From the NCBI GenBank assembly GCA_016710335.1, contig JADJXQ010000004.1, positions 248,001 to 312,000 on the forward strand: 64,000 bases of DNA, in the 5' to 3' direction. The DNA comes from Rhodospirillales bacterium. Its GTDB lineage: Bacteria > Pseudomonadota > Alphaproteobacteria > Rhodospirillales > Defluviicoccaceae. Positions 9,337-18,321 of this stretch are shown in pieces (position 1 is the first letter of the stretch; every line of letters starts with the position of its first letter). The notes under the pieces were generated by a model. The model made no database searches and had not been told where the DNA came from. It worked only from the letters and a program-made list of their open reading frames with translations. Made by a program: the position numbers and the translations under genes.

Positions 9337-10587
9337 CTACTCCTCCGCAAGTCGGGTTTGGACCGACACCTCCGTGTGGAGGGTGCGGTGGACGGGGCAC
9401 TTCTCGGCGATCTCCAGGAGCTTCTGGCGCGTCGCCGCGTCGAGGTCGCCGGCGACGGTGACCTCGCGCTCAATGTGGTCGATCCTGCCGGTTTTTGTCT
9501 CGCATTCCGCGCAGTCCTTGGCGTGGATCTTGGCGTGGCGCAGCGTCACCGAGACACGCTCCAGCGGCAGTTTCTTGTGCTCCGCGTACATGCGGATGGT
9601 CATGCTGGTGCAGGCGCCGAGGCTCGCCAGCAACAGGTCGTAAGGGGTGGGCCCCGTGTCGTCGCCACCGACCTCCGGCGGCTCGTCGGCGCCCAACTGG
9701 TGACGGCCGCGGACGGAGATGGTCTGGGCGAAGCGGCCGCGGCCGGTTTCCGTCACCGTCACCGCATCCGGCGGCGCCGCCAGCGCCGGCGGCCCGACGG
9801 ACGGCTCCGCCGCCGCTTCCGGCAGGTAATGGTGCGCCCAAGCGGCGATGATGTTGGCGACATAGGCGGCGTCCTCGCGGCGGCTCAACAGGTGGTCGGC
9901 GTCGTCCAGTGAGACGAAGCTCTTCGGATGCCGCGCCTTCATGAAGATGCGGGTGGCGTTGTCGATGCCGACGATCTGATCGAGCGGCGCGTGAAAGATC
10001 AGCAGCGCCTTGTCGAGGGTGGCGATCCGCTCCTCCTGGGCGTGTCCGTCGATGTCGTCGAGGAACTGCTTCCGGATACGGAACGGCCGCCCGGCGATCT
10101 TGACCTCGGCTGCACCTTCCGCGTTGATGGCGTCGATCGCGCCCGTCAGCAGATGGCGCACGTGGCCGGGATCGGCGGGAGCGCCGATGGTGCAGACGGC
10201 CGTCGCTTCCGGCACCTCCCCCGCCGCCGCCAGCATCGCTGCGCCGCCGAGGCTGTGGCCGATGAGGATCTTCGGCGCCGCCGCTTGGGCACGCAGCCAT
10301 GCCACCGCCGCCAGCAAGTCGCCGATGTTGGAGGTGAAGTTGGTGTTGGCGAACTCGCCCTCGCTTGCCCCGAGGCCGGTGAAATCGAAGCGCAGCACGC
10401 CGATGCCGTGGCGGGTCAGCCCCTCGGCAACACGGCTCGCGGCGAAAACGTCCTTGCCGCACGTGAAGCAGTGCGCGAACAGCGCGTAGGCCCGCGGCGC
10501 GACATCCGGCAGGTCGAGGCGCGCCGCCAGGCGGCTTTCGCCGTCGGCGCCGACGAAGGTGATGCGTTCGCTCCGCTTGCCGCTCAT
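9337..10587 (-). CDS. Bifunctional alpha/beta hydrolase-OsmC family protein
   Basis: 416 residues from the ATG at 10587, chosen because AGGAGG stands nine bases upstream; an upstream in-frame extension has no homology. Residues 1 to about 255 form an alpha/beta hydrolase with the nucleophile elbow GHSLGGAAML near 107 and a YALFAHCFTCGKD start. From about 285 an OsmC/YhfA-like domain follows, with LGACTSMTIRMYAEHK and KCPVHRTL supplying the two redox-active cysteines of this peroxiredoxin-like fold. Such fusions occur in many proteobacteria and are thought to combine ester/peptide hydrolysis with organic hydroperoxide reduction; the substrate is unknown. It is convergent with the AT-rich islet and divergent from the small gene at 10715. 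Confidence 0.88.
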   Translation of the reverse strand: MSGKRSERITFVGADGESRLAARLDLPDVAPRAYALFAHCFTCGKDVFAASRVAEGLTRHGIGVLRFDFTGLGASEGEFANTNFTSNIGDLLAAVAWLRAQAAAPKILIGHSLGGAAMLAAAGEVPEATAVCTIGAPADPGHVRHLLTGAIDAINAEGAAEVKIAGRPFRIRKQFLDDIDGHAQEERIATLDKALLIFHAPLDQIVGIDNATRIFMKARHPKSFVSLDDADHLLSRREDAAYVANIIAAWAHHYLPEAAAEPSVGPPALAAPPDAVTVTETGRGRFAQTISVRGRHQLGADEPPEVGGDDTGPTPYDLLLASLGACTSMTIRMYAEHKKLPLERVSVTLRHAKIHAKDCAECETKTGRIDHIEREVTVAGDLDAATRQKLLEIAEKCPVHRTLHTEVSVQTRLAEE

Positions 10588-10714
10588 GGCGTTTGAGCCT
10601 CCTGCCCTTGGTGTCGTGCCCACTCTACCACATCCGTCACCGGCGGTGAGTGGCGTTCGCCGGCGATCGGCGTTATGAACAGGCGGCGGACGTGACGGTG
10701 CAGGGAGCACGGCA

Positions 10715-10885
10715 ATGGCGTCACAAGACCCGGACGAACAGCAGCGCTTGAAGGCGCTTCAGCAGCGCTGGGACAAGAACTTCGGCCCGCCGATTTCGCG
10801 GCGCCGGCAGATCCTGTCGGCGCTCGCCATCATCGGCGGGATTATCGGCCTGATCGTGCTCGCGTTCCTCAGCGTTCCGAAGTAG
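10715..10885 (+). CDS. Small single-pass membrane protein
   Basis: 56 residues: a charged N-terminal helix (QQRLKALQQRWDKNF), then RRR and one hydrophobic segment of about 20 residues (ILSALAIIGGIIGLIVLAFL) near the C-terminus. The topology would place the N-terminus in the cytoplasm by the positive-inside rule. The start has a GGGAGCA-like RBS. It is divergent from the hydrolase-OsmC gene with about 127 bases between starts, and its stop lies 21 bases from that of the convergent M20 gene. No family is recognised. Coding is supported by composition, RBS and sensible membrane design. Confidence 0.6.
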   Translation: MASQDPDEQQRLKALQQRWDKNFGPPISRRRQILSALAIIGGIIGLIVLAFLSVPK

Positions 10886-10906
10886 CGGCGGCTTCGAGAT
10901 CCCTGA

Positions 10907-12067
10907 TCAGGCCAGCACCGTCTCCACCAGACGCGCCCAGTAGCTGGCGCCGATCGGCAATATCACGTCGTTGAAGTCGTAGCGCGGGCTGTGCAGAACA
11001 CGCCCGCCCTCGGCCGGACCATTACCCAGCCAGATGTAGCACCCTGGCGTCCGTTCCAACATGTAGGCGAAGTCTTCGGCGCCCATGCTCGGCATCGGAT
11101 CCGGATCGACCTCGCTGGCACCGACCACCGCTGCTGCTGCCGCCCGCGCCTGCTCGACCGCCGCCGGGTGGTTCACCGTCGCGGGATAGCCGCGGTGATA
11201 GCGCACTTCCGCGTCCGCGCCGTGGGCGCGGGCGACCGCCGTGATCAGGCGACGGACGGAGGTCTCCAGATGGTCGCGCACCTCCGCCCGCAGCGCCCGC
11301 GCGGTGCCGGCGATGACCGCGGTGTCGGGGATCACGTTCGAGATTGCGCCGGCATGGAAGCAGGCCACCGAGACGACGGCGGCGTCGAGCGGGTGGACGG
11401 TGCGGCTGGTGATGGTCTGCAAGGCGCCGACGATGGCAGCGGCGGCGACGATCGGGTCGATCACCGTGTGCGGCATCGCCGCGTGGCCGCCGCGGCCGAT
11501 GATCGTCGCTTCGAACGAATCAGCGGCGGCCATGAACGGCCCGGCGCGGACGGCGAAGCGGCCGGTATCCAGACCCGGCCAGTTGTGCATCCCGTAGACC
11601 GCCTCGACCGGATGCGCAGAAAACAGGCCCTGCTCGACCATGACCCGGCCGCCGGCCTCGTTCTCCTCCGCCGGCTGGAAGATGAAATGCACGGTGCCGC
11701 GGAAGCGCCGCGACAGGGCGAGGTAGCGGGCGGCGCCGAGCAACATTGCTGTGTGGCCGTCGTGGCCGCATGCGTGCATCCGGCCGTCGCATGTGGACCG
11801 GTGCGGAGCATCGCCGGCCTCGTGGATCGGCAGCGCGTCCATGTCGGCGCGGAGCGCTATCGCCGGCCCATCGCCGTTGCTGAGCGTGCCGACGATGCCG
11901 GTGGTCGCCCAACCGCGCTCGACCGCGACGCCAAACTCTGCCAGCCGCGCAGCGACGAAATCCGAAGTTCCATGCTCCTCGAACGCCAGTTCCGGATGGG
12001 CATGAATATGCCGGCGCCACGCCCGCATCTCGCCGTGGCGCTGCTCGATGTCGTCGATTACCGGCAT
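10907..12067 (-). CDS. M20 family amidohydrolase (hippurate hydrolase/N-acyl-amino-acid hydrolase-like)
   Basis: 386 residues, the standard length. Start is the ATG at 12067 (MPVIDDIEQRHGEMRAWRR); the longer open frame upstream reads through tlyA out of frame. Zinc-ligand motifs of the M20D group are present: MHACGHDGHTAMLLGAA near 100, PAEENEAGGRVMVEQG near 136, and the C-terminal MGAEDFAYML near 345. These enzymes remove acyl groups from amino acids or indole-3-acetyl conjugates; the particular substrate is open. It is the last gene of a minus-strand run (xseB-ispA-dxs-tlyA) with 17 bases after tlyA, so probably co-transcribed. Confidence 0.9.
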   Translation of the reverse strand: MPVIDDIEQRHGEMRAWRRHIHAHPELAFEEHGTSDFVAARLAEFGVAVERGWATTGIVGTLSNGDGPAIALRADMDALPIHEAGDAPHRSTCDGRMHACGHDGHTAMLLGAARYLALSRRFRGTVHFIFQPAEENEAGGRVMVEQGLFSAHPVEAVYGMHNWPGLDTGRFAVRAGPFMAAADSFEATIIGRGGHAAMPHTVIDPIVAAAAIVGALQTITSRTVHPLDAAVVSVACFHAGAISNVIPDTAVIAGTARALRAEVRDHLETSVRRLITAVARAHGADAEVRYHRGYPATVNHPAAVEQARAAAAAVVGASEVDPDPMPSMGAEDFAYMLERTPGCYIWLGNGPAEGGRVLHSPRYDFNDVILPIGASYWARLVETVLA

Positions 12068-12084
12068 CAAGGGGTCCTTCGCGT

Positions 12085-12867
12085 CTATGGATTCCCCCGC
12101 CGGCGGCCGGCGAGCAGAACCTCGATGTTTCCGTGGGGCCCGGTAATCGGGCTTTCGGTCGTGCCGATCACCGACCAGCCGGACTGTGCGGCGAGCCACG
12201 CCAAGATGCGCTCGCAGACCCTCTGTCGGACCGCCGCATCGCGGACCACGCCGCCGGAGCCGACGTCGCTGCGCCCGGCCTCGAACTGCGGCTTGATCAG
12301 CGCGACAAGCAGGGCGTCCGGCGCGGCCAGCGCCAGCGCCGCCGGCAGCGCCGTCTCGATGCCGATGAAGCTGACGTCGCAGACGATGAGATCGACGGGT
12401 TCGGGTACCATTGCGCGGCTCAGGTCGCGGGCGTTGGTGCGTTCCAGCACCACGACGCGGGGATCCGTGCGCAGCCGCCACGCCAGTTGCCCGTGCCCGA
12501 CATCGACGGCGTAGACGCGGCGGGCGCCGCCTGCCAGCAGCACGTCGGTGAATCCGCCGGTGGAGGCGCCCACGTCGAGGCAGGTCAGCCCGGCTGGATC
12601 GATGCGGAAGTGGTCGATGCCGTAGGCGAGCTTGACTCCGCCCCGCGACACCCACGGGTGATCCCGGCTGCGCACTTCCAGCGCCGTCGCCGCGGTCACC
12701 GCATGTCCCGGCTTGTCGAGCCGGCGCGAGTCGCTGAACACCGTGCCGGCGAGGATCAGGGCCTGGGCGCGGGCGCGGCTTTCGGCGAGACCGCGCTCCA
12801 CCAGCGCCTGATCGAGTCTGGTCTTGCCGGCGCCGCCGGGATCAGGCGCTGGCGGCCTTCGCCGCAT
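12085..12867 (-). CDS. tlyA: TlyA family rRNA (cytidine-2'-O)-methyltransferase
   Basis: 260 residues from the ATG at 12867, which overlaps the dxs end by 26 bases. An S4 RNA-binding domain near residues 15-75 (LDQALVERGLAESRARAQALILAG) is followed by a Rossmann methyltransferase of the FtsJ type, with CLDVGASTGGFTDVLL near 95 for SAM binding and the LIKPQFEAG motif near 195. TlyA methylates ribose positions in 16S and 23S rRNA. In proteobacteria the gene usually sits beside dxs exactly as here. An alternative start farther upstream would only add sequence overlapping dxs without homology. Confidence 0.9.
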   Translation of the reverse strand: MRRRPPAPDPGGAGKTRLDQALVERGLAESRARAQALILAGTVFSDSRRLDKPGHAVTAATALEVRSRDHPWVSRGGVKLAYGIDHFRIDPAGLTCLDVGASTGGFTDVLLAGGARRVYAVDVGHGQLAWRLRTDPRVVVLERTNARDLSRAMVPEPVDLIVCDVSFIGIETALPAALALAAPDALLVALIKPQFEAGRSDVGSGGVVRDAAVRQRVCERILAWLAAQSGWSVIGTTESPITGPHGNIEVLLAGRRRGNP

Positions 12868-14767
12868 CCCGGTCGAGCCCGAGCGCGATGAGCGCGGTGC
12901 GGACGATGCCGGCGGCATGGAGGCCGGCGATCTCGTACTGCCGTTCCGGCTTGTCCTGATCGAGAAAGCGATCCGGCAGCACCAGCGGGCGAAACCGAAG
13001 GCCGTTGTCGAACGCACCCTCAGTCGCCAGGAACTGCATGACCTGGGCGGCGAACCCGCCGACAGAGCCCTCCTCGACGGTGATCATCACCTCGTGCTCA
13101 TCGGCAAGCCGGCGCACCAGATCCTGGTCCAACGGCTTGGCAAAGCGGGCGTCCGCCAGGGTGGTGGAGAGCCCCCGCACCGCCAGTTCATCGGCGGCTT
13201 GGTTTGCTTCGCCGAGGCGTCCGCCAAGGCTGAGGATGGCGACGCGCGTCCCTTCCCGCACGATTCGCCCCTTGCCGATGGGGAGCGGCACGCCGTCGGT
13301 GGGCAAGTCCAAGCCCCAGCCTTCGCCGCGCGGATATCGAAACGCCACCGGTCCCTCGTCGTAAGCCGCGGCGGTCGCCACCATGTGCATCAGGTCCACT
13401 TCGTCGCCGGCGGCCATGACCACCATGCCGGGGAGGCAGCAGAGGTAGGCGAGGTCGAAGGCGCCGGCGTGGGTGGCGCCATCGGCGCCGACCAGCCCGG
13501 CCCGGTCGATGGCGAAGCGCACCGGCAGCTTCTGGATGGCCACGTCGTGCACCAATTGGTCGTAGGCGCGCTGCAGAAACGTCGAATAGATGGTCGCAAA
13601 CGGCTTCATGCCATCGACTGCGAGCCCGGCCGCGAAGGTGACCGCGTGCTGCTCGGCGATGCCGACGTCGAAGAATCGATCCGGGAAGCGTTTCTCGAAC
13701 TTGTCGAGGCCGGTGCCGGCCGGCATCGCCGCGGTGATGGCGATCACCCGATCGTCCTTCTCCGCCTCGCGGATCAGCGACTTCGCGAAAACGCTGGTGT
13801 ATGAGGGCGGTCCGGCCTTCGGCTTGACCTGCTCGCCGGTGACCAGATCGAAACGGCTGACGCCGTGGTACTTGTCCGCCGACTGCTCGGCCGGCAGGTA
13901 ACCCTTGCCCTTCCGGGTCACCACGTGCAGAAGCACCGGCCCCGGCTCCCGGTCGGCGCGCAGGTTTTTCAGGACCGGCAGCAGGTGGTCGAGATTGTGG
14001 CCGTCGATCGGACCCACGTAGTAGAAGCCGAGTTCCTCGAACAGGGTGCCGCCCGTGACCAGGCCGCGCGCGTATTCTTCGGCTTTGCGGGCCGCCGTCT
14101 CGAACGACCGCGGGAACTTGCGCGCCACCTCCGCTGCGATGTGGCGGATGGAACGGAACGAGCGGGACGAAATAAGCCGCGACAGATAGGCGCTCATCGC
14201 CCCCACCGCCGGCGAGATCGACATGTCGTTGTCGTTGAGTATGACGATCAGCCGCGAATCCATCGATCCAGCGTTGTTCATCGCCTCGTAGGCCATGCCG
14301 GCGCTCATGGCGCCGTCGCCGATTACCGCGATGACGTGATGGTCCTTGCCCTGAAGATCGCGCGCCACCGCCATCCCCAGTCCTGCCGAGATGGAGGTCG
14401 AGGTATGGCCGGCGCCAAACGGGTCGTAGGGGCTCTCGGAGCGCTTGGTGAAACCCGAGATGCCGCCGCCCTGGCGCAAGGTCAGCATGCGCTCGCGCCG
14501 GCCGGTCAGGATCTTGTGGGGATACGCCTGGTGCCCGACGTCCCAGATCAGCCGATCGTGCGGCGTGTCGAACACGTAGTGGAGCGCTGTGGTCAACTCG
14601 ATGACGCCGAGGCTGGCGCCCAGGTGACCACCGGTGATGGACACGATCCGGATCGTCTCCTGCCGCAACTCGTCGACCAGATCACCCAGCCGATCTTCGT
14701 CGAACTGCCGAAGATCTGCAGGCGTGCGGATGCGATCGAGAAGCGGCGTCCACGCTTTATCTGTCAC
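12842..14767 (-). CDS. dxs: 1-deoxy-D-xylulose-5-phosphate synthase
   Basis: 641 residues with a GTG start, typical length. It condenses pyruvate and glyceraldehyde-3-phosphate to DXP, the first step of the MEP isoprenoid pathway. The ThDP-binding motif GDGAMSAGMAYEAMNNAG near 151-168 with the NDNDMSI end, GHLGASLGVIELTTAL near 47 and the transketolase-type pyrimidine-binding region with DVGIAEQHAVTFAAGLA near 364 are all present. It follows ispA, so two steps of isoprenoid synthesis share a transcript; ispE lies far downstream in the window. The gap to ispA holds palindromic repeats. Confidence 0.96.
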   Translation of the reverse strand: MTDKAWTPLLDRIRTPADLRQFDEDRLGDLVDELRQETIRIVSITGGHLGASLGVIELTTALHYVFDTPHDRLIWDVGHQAYPHKILTGRRERMLTLRQGGGISGFTKRSESPYDPFGAGHTSTSISAGLGMAVARDLQGKDHHVIAVIGDGAMSAGMAYEAMNNAGSMDSRLIVILNDNDMSISPAVGAMSAYLSRLISSRSFRSIRHIAAEVARKFPRSFETAARKAEEYARGLVTGGTLFEELGFYYVGPIDGHNLDHLLPVLKNLRADREPGPVLLHVVTRKGKGYLPAEQSADKYHGVSRFDLVTGEQVKPKAGPPSYTSVFAKSLIREAEKDDRVIAITAAMPAGTGLDKFEKRFPDRFFDVGIAEQHAVTFAAGLAVDGMKPFATIYSTFLQRAYDQLVHDVAIQKLPVRFAIDRAGLVGADGATHAGAFDLAYLCCLPGMVVMAAGDEVDLMHMVATAAAYDEGPVAFRYPRGEGWGLDLPTDGVPLPIGKGRIVREGTRVAILSLGGRLGEANQAADELAVRGLSTTLADARFAKPLDQDLVRRLADEHEVMITVEEGSVGGFAAQVMQFLATEGAFDNGLRFRPLVLPDRFLDQDKPERQYEIAGLHAAGIVRTALIALGLDRDAAKAASA

Positions 14768-14832
14768 AATAAGCTTTCCCCGATCAAGGTGCGGATTCGC
14801 CCTGATAGCCCATGTGGGCCGCGAAACCGGTA

Positions 14833-14856
14833 CCTCAGCTTGAGCGAAGTCGAAGG
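14833..14856. repeat. Dispersed-repeat-like motif between ispA and dxs
   Basis: The 24-base segment beginning CCTCAGCTTGAGCGAAGTC contains the imperfect palindrome CTCAGCTTGAG. This resembles short repetitive extragenic elements scattered in many proteobacterial genomes. It lies in the 172-base gap between ispA and dxs. The claim of genome-wide repetition is from general knowledge, since only one window is visible. Confidence 0.4.
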
Positions 14857-14874
14857 GTGAGCCAACCTAGACAA

Positions 14875-14902
14875 CCTCATGCTCGACAAGCTCAGCATGA
14901 GG
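14875..14902. repeat. REP-like palindrome between ispA and dxs
   Basis: CCTCATGCT at 14875-14883 and AGCATGAGG at 14894-14902 are perfect inverted copies (9-base stem) around a 10-base loop (CGACAAGCTC). The element has the look of repetitive extragenic palindromes and could fold in the ispA-dxs transcript. A second small repeat, two copies of CAGTCAGTC, lies just beyond, near 14921-14939. No T-run follows, so a factor-independent terminator is less likely. Confidence 0.6.
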
Positions 14903-14939
14903 TTCCTTTCCGGTTAAGTGCAGTCAGTCGCAGTCAGTC

Positions 14940-15824
14940 CTAATGGGTCCGCTCCACCGCGTAGCGAGCCAGCGAACGCAAAGGTTGGGCGCTTTCCGCA
15001 AATACTTCAAGATGGTTGATTGCCTGCTCCGCCAATATGTGGGACTGGGCCCGGGCGCGCTCGACGCCGAGCAAGGTGACGAATGTAGCCTTGCCGGCGG
15101 AGTTGTCCTTGCGAGATTTTTTGCCCATTTCCGCCTCCTCCCCTTCCACGTCGAGAAGATCATCGGCGATCTGAAAGGCGAGGCCCAGATCGTGCGCGTA
15201 CGCATGCAGCGACTGGCGCGCCGAATCGGCGGCCTTGCCGAGCACCGCGCCGGCATCGCATGCAAACGCTATCAACTCGCCCGTCTTCATCCGCTGCAGC
15301 CGCGTCACCTCTTCTACCTCCAGGCCGAAGCTGTCGGCGAGCAGGTCCAACATCTGGCCGCCGACCATGCCCTCGGCGCCGGCCGCTCGAGCGAGACGTT
15401 GCACAAGCTCACCGCGCACGCGCGGGTCCGTGTGGGTCTCCGCATCCGCCAGCACTTCGAACGCCCGGGTCAGCAAGGCGTCCCCCGCCAGGATCGCCGT
15501 CGCCTCGTCATATCTGATGTGGCAGGTCGGCAGGCCACGGCGAAGCTCGTCATTATCCATGGCCGGGAGGTCATCGTGGATCAGCGAGTAACAATGCACC
15601 ATCTCGACGGCAGCGGCAACCCTGAGCGCGAACGGCGCCGACACGTTGAACAAGCCGGCGCTGGACACCACCAGGAACGGACGAATGCGCTTGCCCGAAG
15701 ACAGAGCGGAATAACGCATCGCCTCCATCAGCCGCGCCTCGGGCTCATCCCGCACCGGCAACAGGTCATCCAGAACCGCGTTCACCGCGCGCGCGTTATC
15801 GGCAAGCGCCGCCTTGATGTCCAT
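14940..15824 (-). CDS. ispA: Farnesyl diphosphate synthase (short-chain polyprenyl synthase)
   Basis: 294 residues. The first Asp-rich motif is in IHDDLPAMDNDELRRGLPTCH near 83-103 and the second in LAFQIADDLLDVEG near 214-227; the residues before the first motif fit a farnesyl-length product. It condenses DMAPP and IPP to farnesyl diphosphate. The ATG lies 12 bases after xseB with GGAGG directly before it. The xseB-ispA-dxs order is the classical proteobacterial arrangement. Confidence 0.94.
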   Translation of the reverse strand: MDIKAALADNARAVNAVLDDLLPVRDEPEARLMEAMRYSALSSGKRIRPFLVVSSAGLFNVSAPFALRVAAAVEMVHCYSLIHDDLPAMDNDELRRGLPTCHIRYDEATAILAGDALLTRAFEVLADAETHTDPRVRGELVQRLARAAGAEGMVGGQMLDLLADSFGLEVEEVTRLQRMKTGELIAFACDAGAVLGKAADSARQSLHAYAHDLGLAFQIADDLLDVEGEEAEMGKKSRKDNSAGKATFVTLLGVERARAQSHILAEQAINHLEVFAESAQPLRSLARYAVERTH

Positions 15825-15835
15825 CCTCCGCAGCC

Positions 15836-16102
15836 CTATTCCGGATCCAGAGGCTCGGTGCCGACCGGGCGCCCGTCAGTGCCGAGAATTATCTTTTCGA
15901 CACGCAGCTGCGCGTTCTGGAGCTTGGCCTCGCAATGCCGCTTGAGATACGTACCGCGCTCGTAGGCGGAGATGGCTTCGTCGAGCTTGATCGATCCTTC
16001 CTCCAAACGCCGGACAATGACCTCAAGCTCGGCAAGAGCATCCTCGAAGCTCAGCGCTGCAATGTCTGGCGACACGGGTTCCTGCGGCGAGTTCTGCCCC
16101 AT
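15836..16102 (-). CDS. xseB: Exodeoxyribonuclease VII small subunit
   Basis: 88 residues from the ATG at 16102. The core LSFEDALAELEVIVRRLEEGSIKLDEAISAYERGTYLKRHCEAKL (residues about 17-61) is the conserved helical hairpin of XseB, which binds XseA to form the nuclease that degrades single-stranded DNA to oligonucleotides. An upstream extension in the same frame is non-homologous. The large-subunit gene xseA is not in the window. First gene of the xseB-ispA-dxs-tlyA run, divergent from the esterase gene at 16266. Confidence 0.93.
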   Translation of the reverse strand: MGQNSPQEPVSPDIAALSFEDALAELEVIVRRLEEGSIKLDEAISAYERGTYLKRHCEAKLQNAQLRVEKIILGTDGRPVGTEPLDPE

Positions 16103-16265
16103 GCATTCCGCTCTCGATGTGGGCGCTCCTGATGCGCGATGCGCGTGACAATAGGGAGGCCGCGCCACAGGGGCAAGCGCAACTGTCGGCGGATGGCGGC
16201 GGCGGTCATCGGAATCGGGCGCGGCTGCGTATGACCTGGGGACCACAACGTTTGGAGACGCACTT

Positions 16266-17210
16266 ATGACTGCGACCGCAGCGATGACCAGATCGTCGAC
16301 GCGCCGGCTGGCGACGGCCATGGCGGCCATGGTGGCAGCGCTTGCCGCGTGTGTGCCGGCCGGTGTGGTCAACGTGCTGGTCCCCAACAATGGCTACGAG
16401 GTCCGGGAGGGACTTGCATACGGGCCTGCGGCCCGCCAGGTGCTGGACGTGTATGTGCCGACTGCGGCGCCGGACAACGCGCCGGTCATCGTGTTCATTT
16501 ACGGAGGCGGCTGGGACAGCGGCGATCGCGCGTACTTCCGCTTCGTCGGCGAGGCGTTCGCCCGGCTCGGCTACGTGGTCGTCATTCCTGACTATCGCCT
16601 ATACCCGGAGGTGCGGTTTCCGACGTTCGCGCAGGATTCCGCCGGCGCCGTGCGCTGGGTCCGGGACAACATCGCGGGGATGGACGGGGACGCCGATCGG
16701 ATCGTCCTGATGGGCCACTCCGCCGGCGCCCACATTGCAGCGCTGCTCGTCACCGACCGCCGCTACTTGCAGGAGTCAGGGGTGGCGCCGGAAAGCATCC
16801 GCGGCTTCGTCGGATTGGCCGGCCCTTATGCATTCAACCCGCTCGAGTACGAAAGCACCCGCCCGATCTTCGCGCCCGCCGACGATCCGGCAGAATCCAA
16901 GCCGATCGCCTTCGTCACCGGCGACGAGCCGTCGATGCTGCTTCTGCACGGCGCGGACGATGACACGGTGTTGCCGAAGAACTCCATCGAGATGGCCGAG
17001 CGCGTCAACGATGCCGGCGGCGAAGCCCGCCTGATAGCCTATGACGGGGTCGGCCACATCGGCCTGATCCTTGCTATCGCCGCGCCCTTCCGCGAACAGG
17101 ATTCCGTCTACGGCGACATCACCGCGTTCCTCGCGGGCCTGACGGACCGACCCGGCAGCCCCGGCGCCGCGGCACAGGGTACCGACGGAACGGCGCCGCT
17201 GTCGCGTTGA
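16266..17210 (+). CDS. Alpha/beta hydrolase, putative lipoprotein esterase
   Basis: 314 residues with a signal peptide ending in a lipobox-like LAAC (Cys near residue 29), so likely a membrane-attached lipoprotein. The HSL/BD-FAE type esterase core shows the oxyanion motif FIYGGGWDSGD near 80, the nucleophile elbow GHSAGAHIAAL near 155, a late Asp in LLHGADDDTVLP near 225 and His in GVGHIGL near 262. It should hydrolyse short acyl esters at the cell envelope; the substrate is unknown. It is convergent with the HDAC-like gene, and a GC-rich 6-base stem (17239-17253) separates them. Confidence 0.85.
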   Translation: MTATAAMTRSSTRRLATAMAAMVAALAACVPAGVVNVLVPNNGYEVREGLAYGPAARQVLDVYVPTAAPDNAPVIVFIYGGGWDSGDRAYFRFVGEAFARLGYVVVIPDYRLYPEVRFPTFAQDSAGAVRWVRDNIAGMDGDADRIVLMGHSAGAHIAALLVTDRRYLQESGVAPESIRGFVGLAGPYAFNPLEYESTRPIFAPADDPAESKPIAFVTGDEPSMLLLHGADDDTVLPKNSIEMAERVNDAGGEARLIAYDGVGHIGLILAIAAPFREQDSVYGDITAFLAGLTDRPGSPGAAAQGTDGTAPLSR

Positions 17211-17238
17211 ATACGTCTAACGTCTGGCCGGGCTTCAG

Positions 17239-17253
17239 CGCGGCGTCGCCGCG
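17239..17253. repeat. GC-rich inverted repeat between convergent genes
   Basis: CGCGGC at 17239-17244 and GCCGCG at 17248-17253 form a 6-base stem with a GTC loop, placed directly at the stop of the minus-strand deacetylase gene and 29 bases after the plus-strand esterase stop. The position fits a bidirectional transcription stop, but there is no T-run on either side, so this is a weak candidate. Confidence 0.3.
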
Positions 17254-18183
17254 TCAGTTGCCCATCATCGCCCGCACATGGACGCCGACGCTGGCAGCCA
17301 GAGCTTCCAGATCGTAGCCGCCTTCCAATGTCGATACCACGCGGCCGCCGCAGCGCTTGTCGGCGATCTCCAGCAGTTCCCGGGTGACCCAGGCGAAATC
17401 CTCCGTCTGCAACCGCAACTGCGCCAGCGGGTCGCGGAAATGGGCGTCGAAACCGGCGGAGATCAGGAGCAGTTCCGGGCCGAAGTCGTCGAGGGCCGGC
17501 AGAATGCGATCGGTGTAGGCGTCGCGGAACGCCTCGGAACCCGTGCCGGGGCGGAGTTGGACGTTGACGATGTTGTTGAATACGCCGGTCTCCTGCTCCA
17601 TTCCGGTGCCGGGATAGCAAGGCCACTGGTGGCTGGACGCATAGAACAGGTCGCGGTAACGGAAAAAATAGTTCTGCGTGCCGTTGCCGTGATGAACATC
17701 GAAGTCGACCACGGCCACGCGCTCGACGCCATGCGCCTGGCGGGCGTGTTCGGCGGCGATGGCGACGTTGTTGAACAGGCAGAATCCCATCGCCTGGGAT
17801 ACCTCGGCGTGGTGGCCGGGCGGGCGGACGGCACAGAAGGCGTTGCGCGCCTTGCCGTCGAGAACGGCGTCGACGGCGGCGCACAGCCCGCCGACCGCGT
17901 GTAGCGCCGCCGTCCACGAGGCGGAATTCATTGAGGTGTCGGCGTCGAGGTGGGTGTGGCCACTCTTCGGCACTTTCTCGAAGATGGCTTCCACATAGAA
18001 AGGCGCGTGCACGCGCTCGATATCGCGGACAGTCGCGAGCGGCGCCTGCTCACGATGCAGATAAGCGAACGGCTCGGTTTCCAGCACCTTGAGGATCGCC
18101 TGCAGGCGCGCCGGGCATTCCGGGTGCCACGCCCCCATGTCGTGTTCCTGACAAATCGGATGCGTGTAGAGAAATGTCGACAT
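17254..18183 (-). CDS. Histone deacetylase family protein (acetylpolyamine/acetoin-type amidohydrolase)
   Basis: 309 residues. The HDAC-fold zinc site is intact: RPPGHHAEVSQAMGFCLFNN near 127-146 with the tandem His, DFDVHHGNGTQ near 169-179, SAGFDAHFRDPLAQL near 246, and the C-terminal LEGGYDLEAL near 287. Bacterial members deacetylate acetylpolyamines or other small amides rather than histones. Length and motifs are normal. It stands alone, convergent with the esterase, with the acidic protein gene behind it on the same strand after about 138 bases. Confidence 0.93.
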   Translation of the reverse strand: MSTFLYTHPICQEHDMGAWHPECPARLQAILKVLETEPFAYLHREQAPLATVRDIERVHAPFYVEAIFEKVPKSGHTHLDADTSMNSASWTAALHAVGGLCAAVDAVLDGKARNAFCAVRPPGHHAEVSQAMGFCLFNNVAIAAEHARQAHGVERVAVVDFDVHHGNGTQNYFFRYRDLFYASSHQWPCYPGTGMEQETGVFNNIVNVQLRPGTGSEAFRDAYTDRILPALDDFGPELLLISAGFDAHFRDPLAQLRLQTEDFAWVTRELLEIADKRCGGRVVSTLEGGYDLEALAASVGVHVRAMMGN

Positions 18184-18321
18184 GTCGGACTTCCGTCAGT
18201 TCTTGGCGATTTCCGCCACATGGCTTGGCTGCGTCAAGCGATACATATTTGTCCGCTCGCCGTCTGTTGCCAAGGGTTCATGGGAGGCCGCCGAACGGCA
18301 TGGCGGCCCCATGACCGCGGG

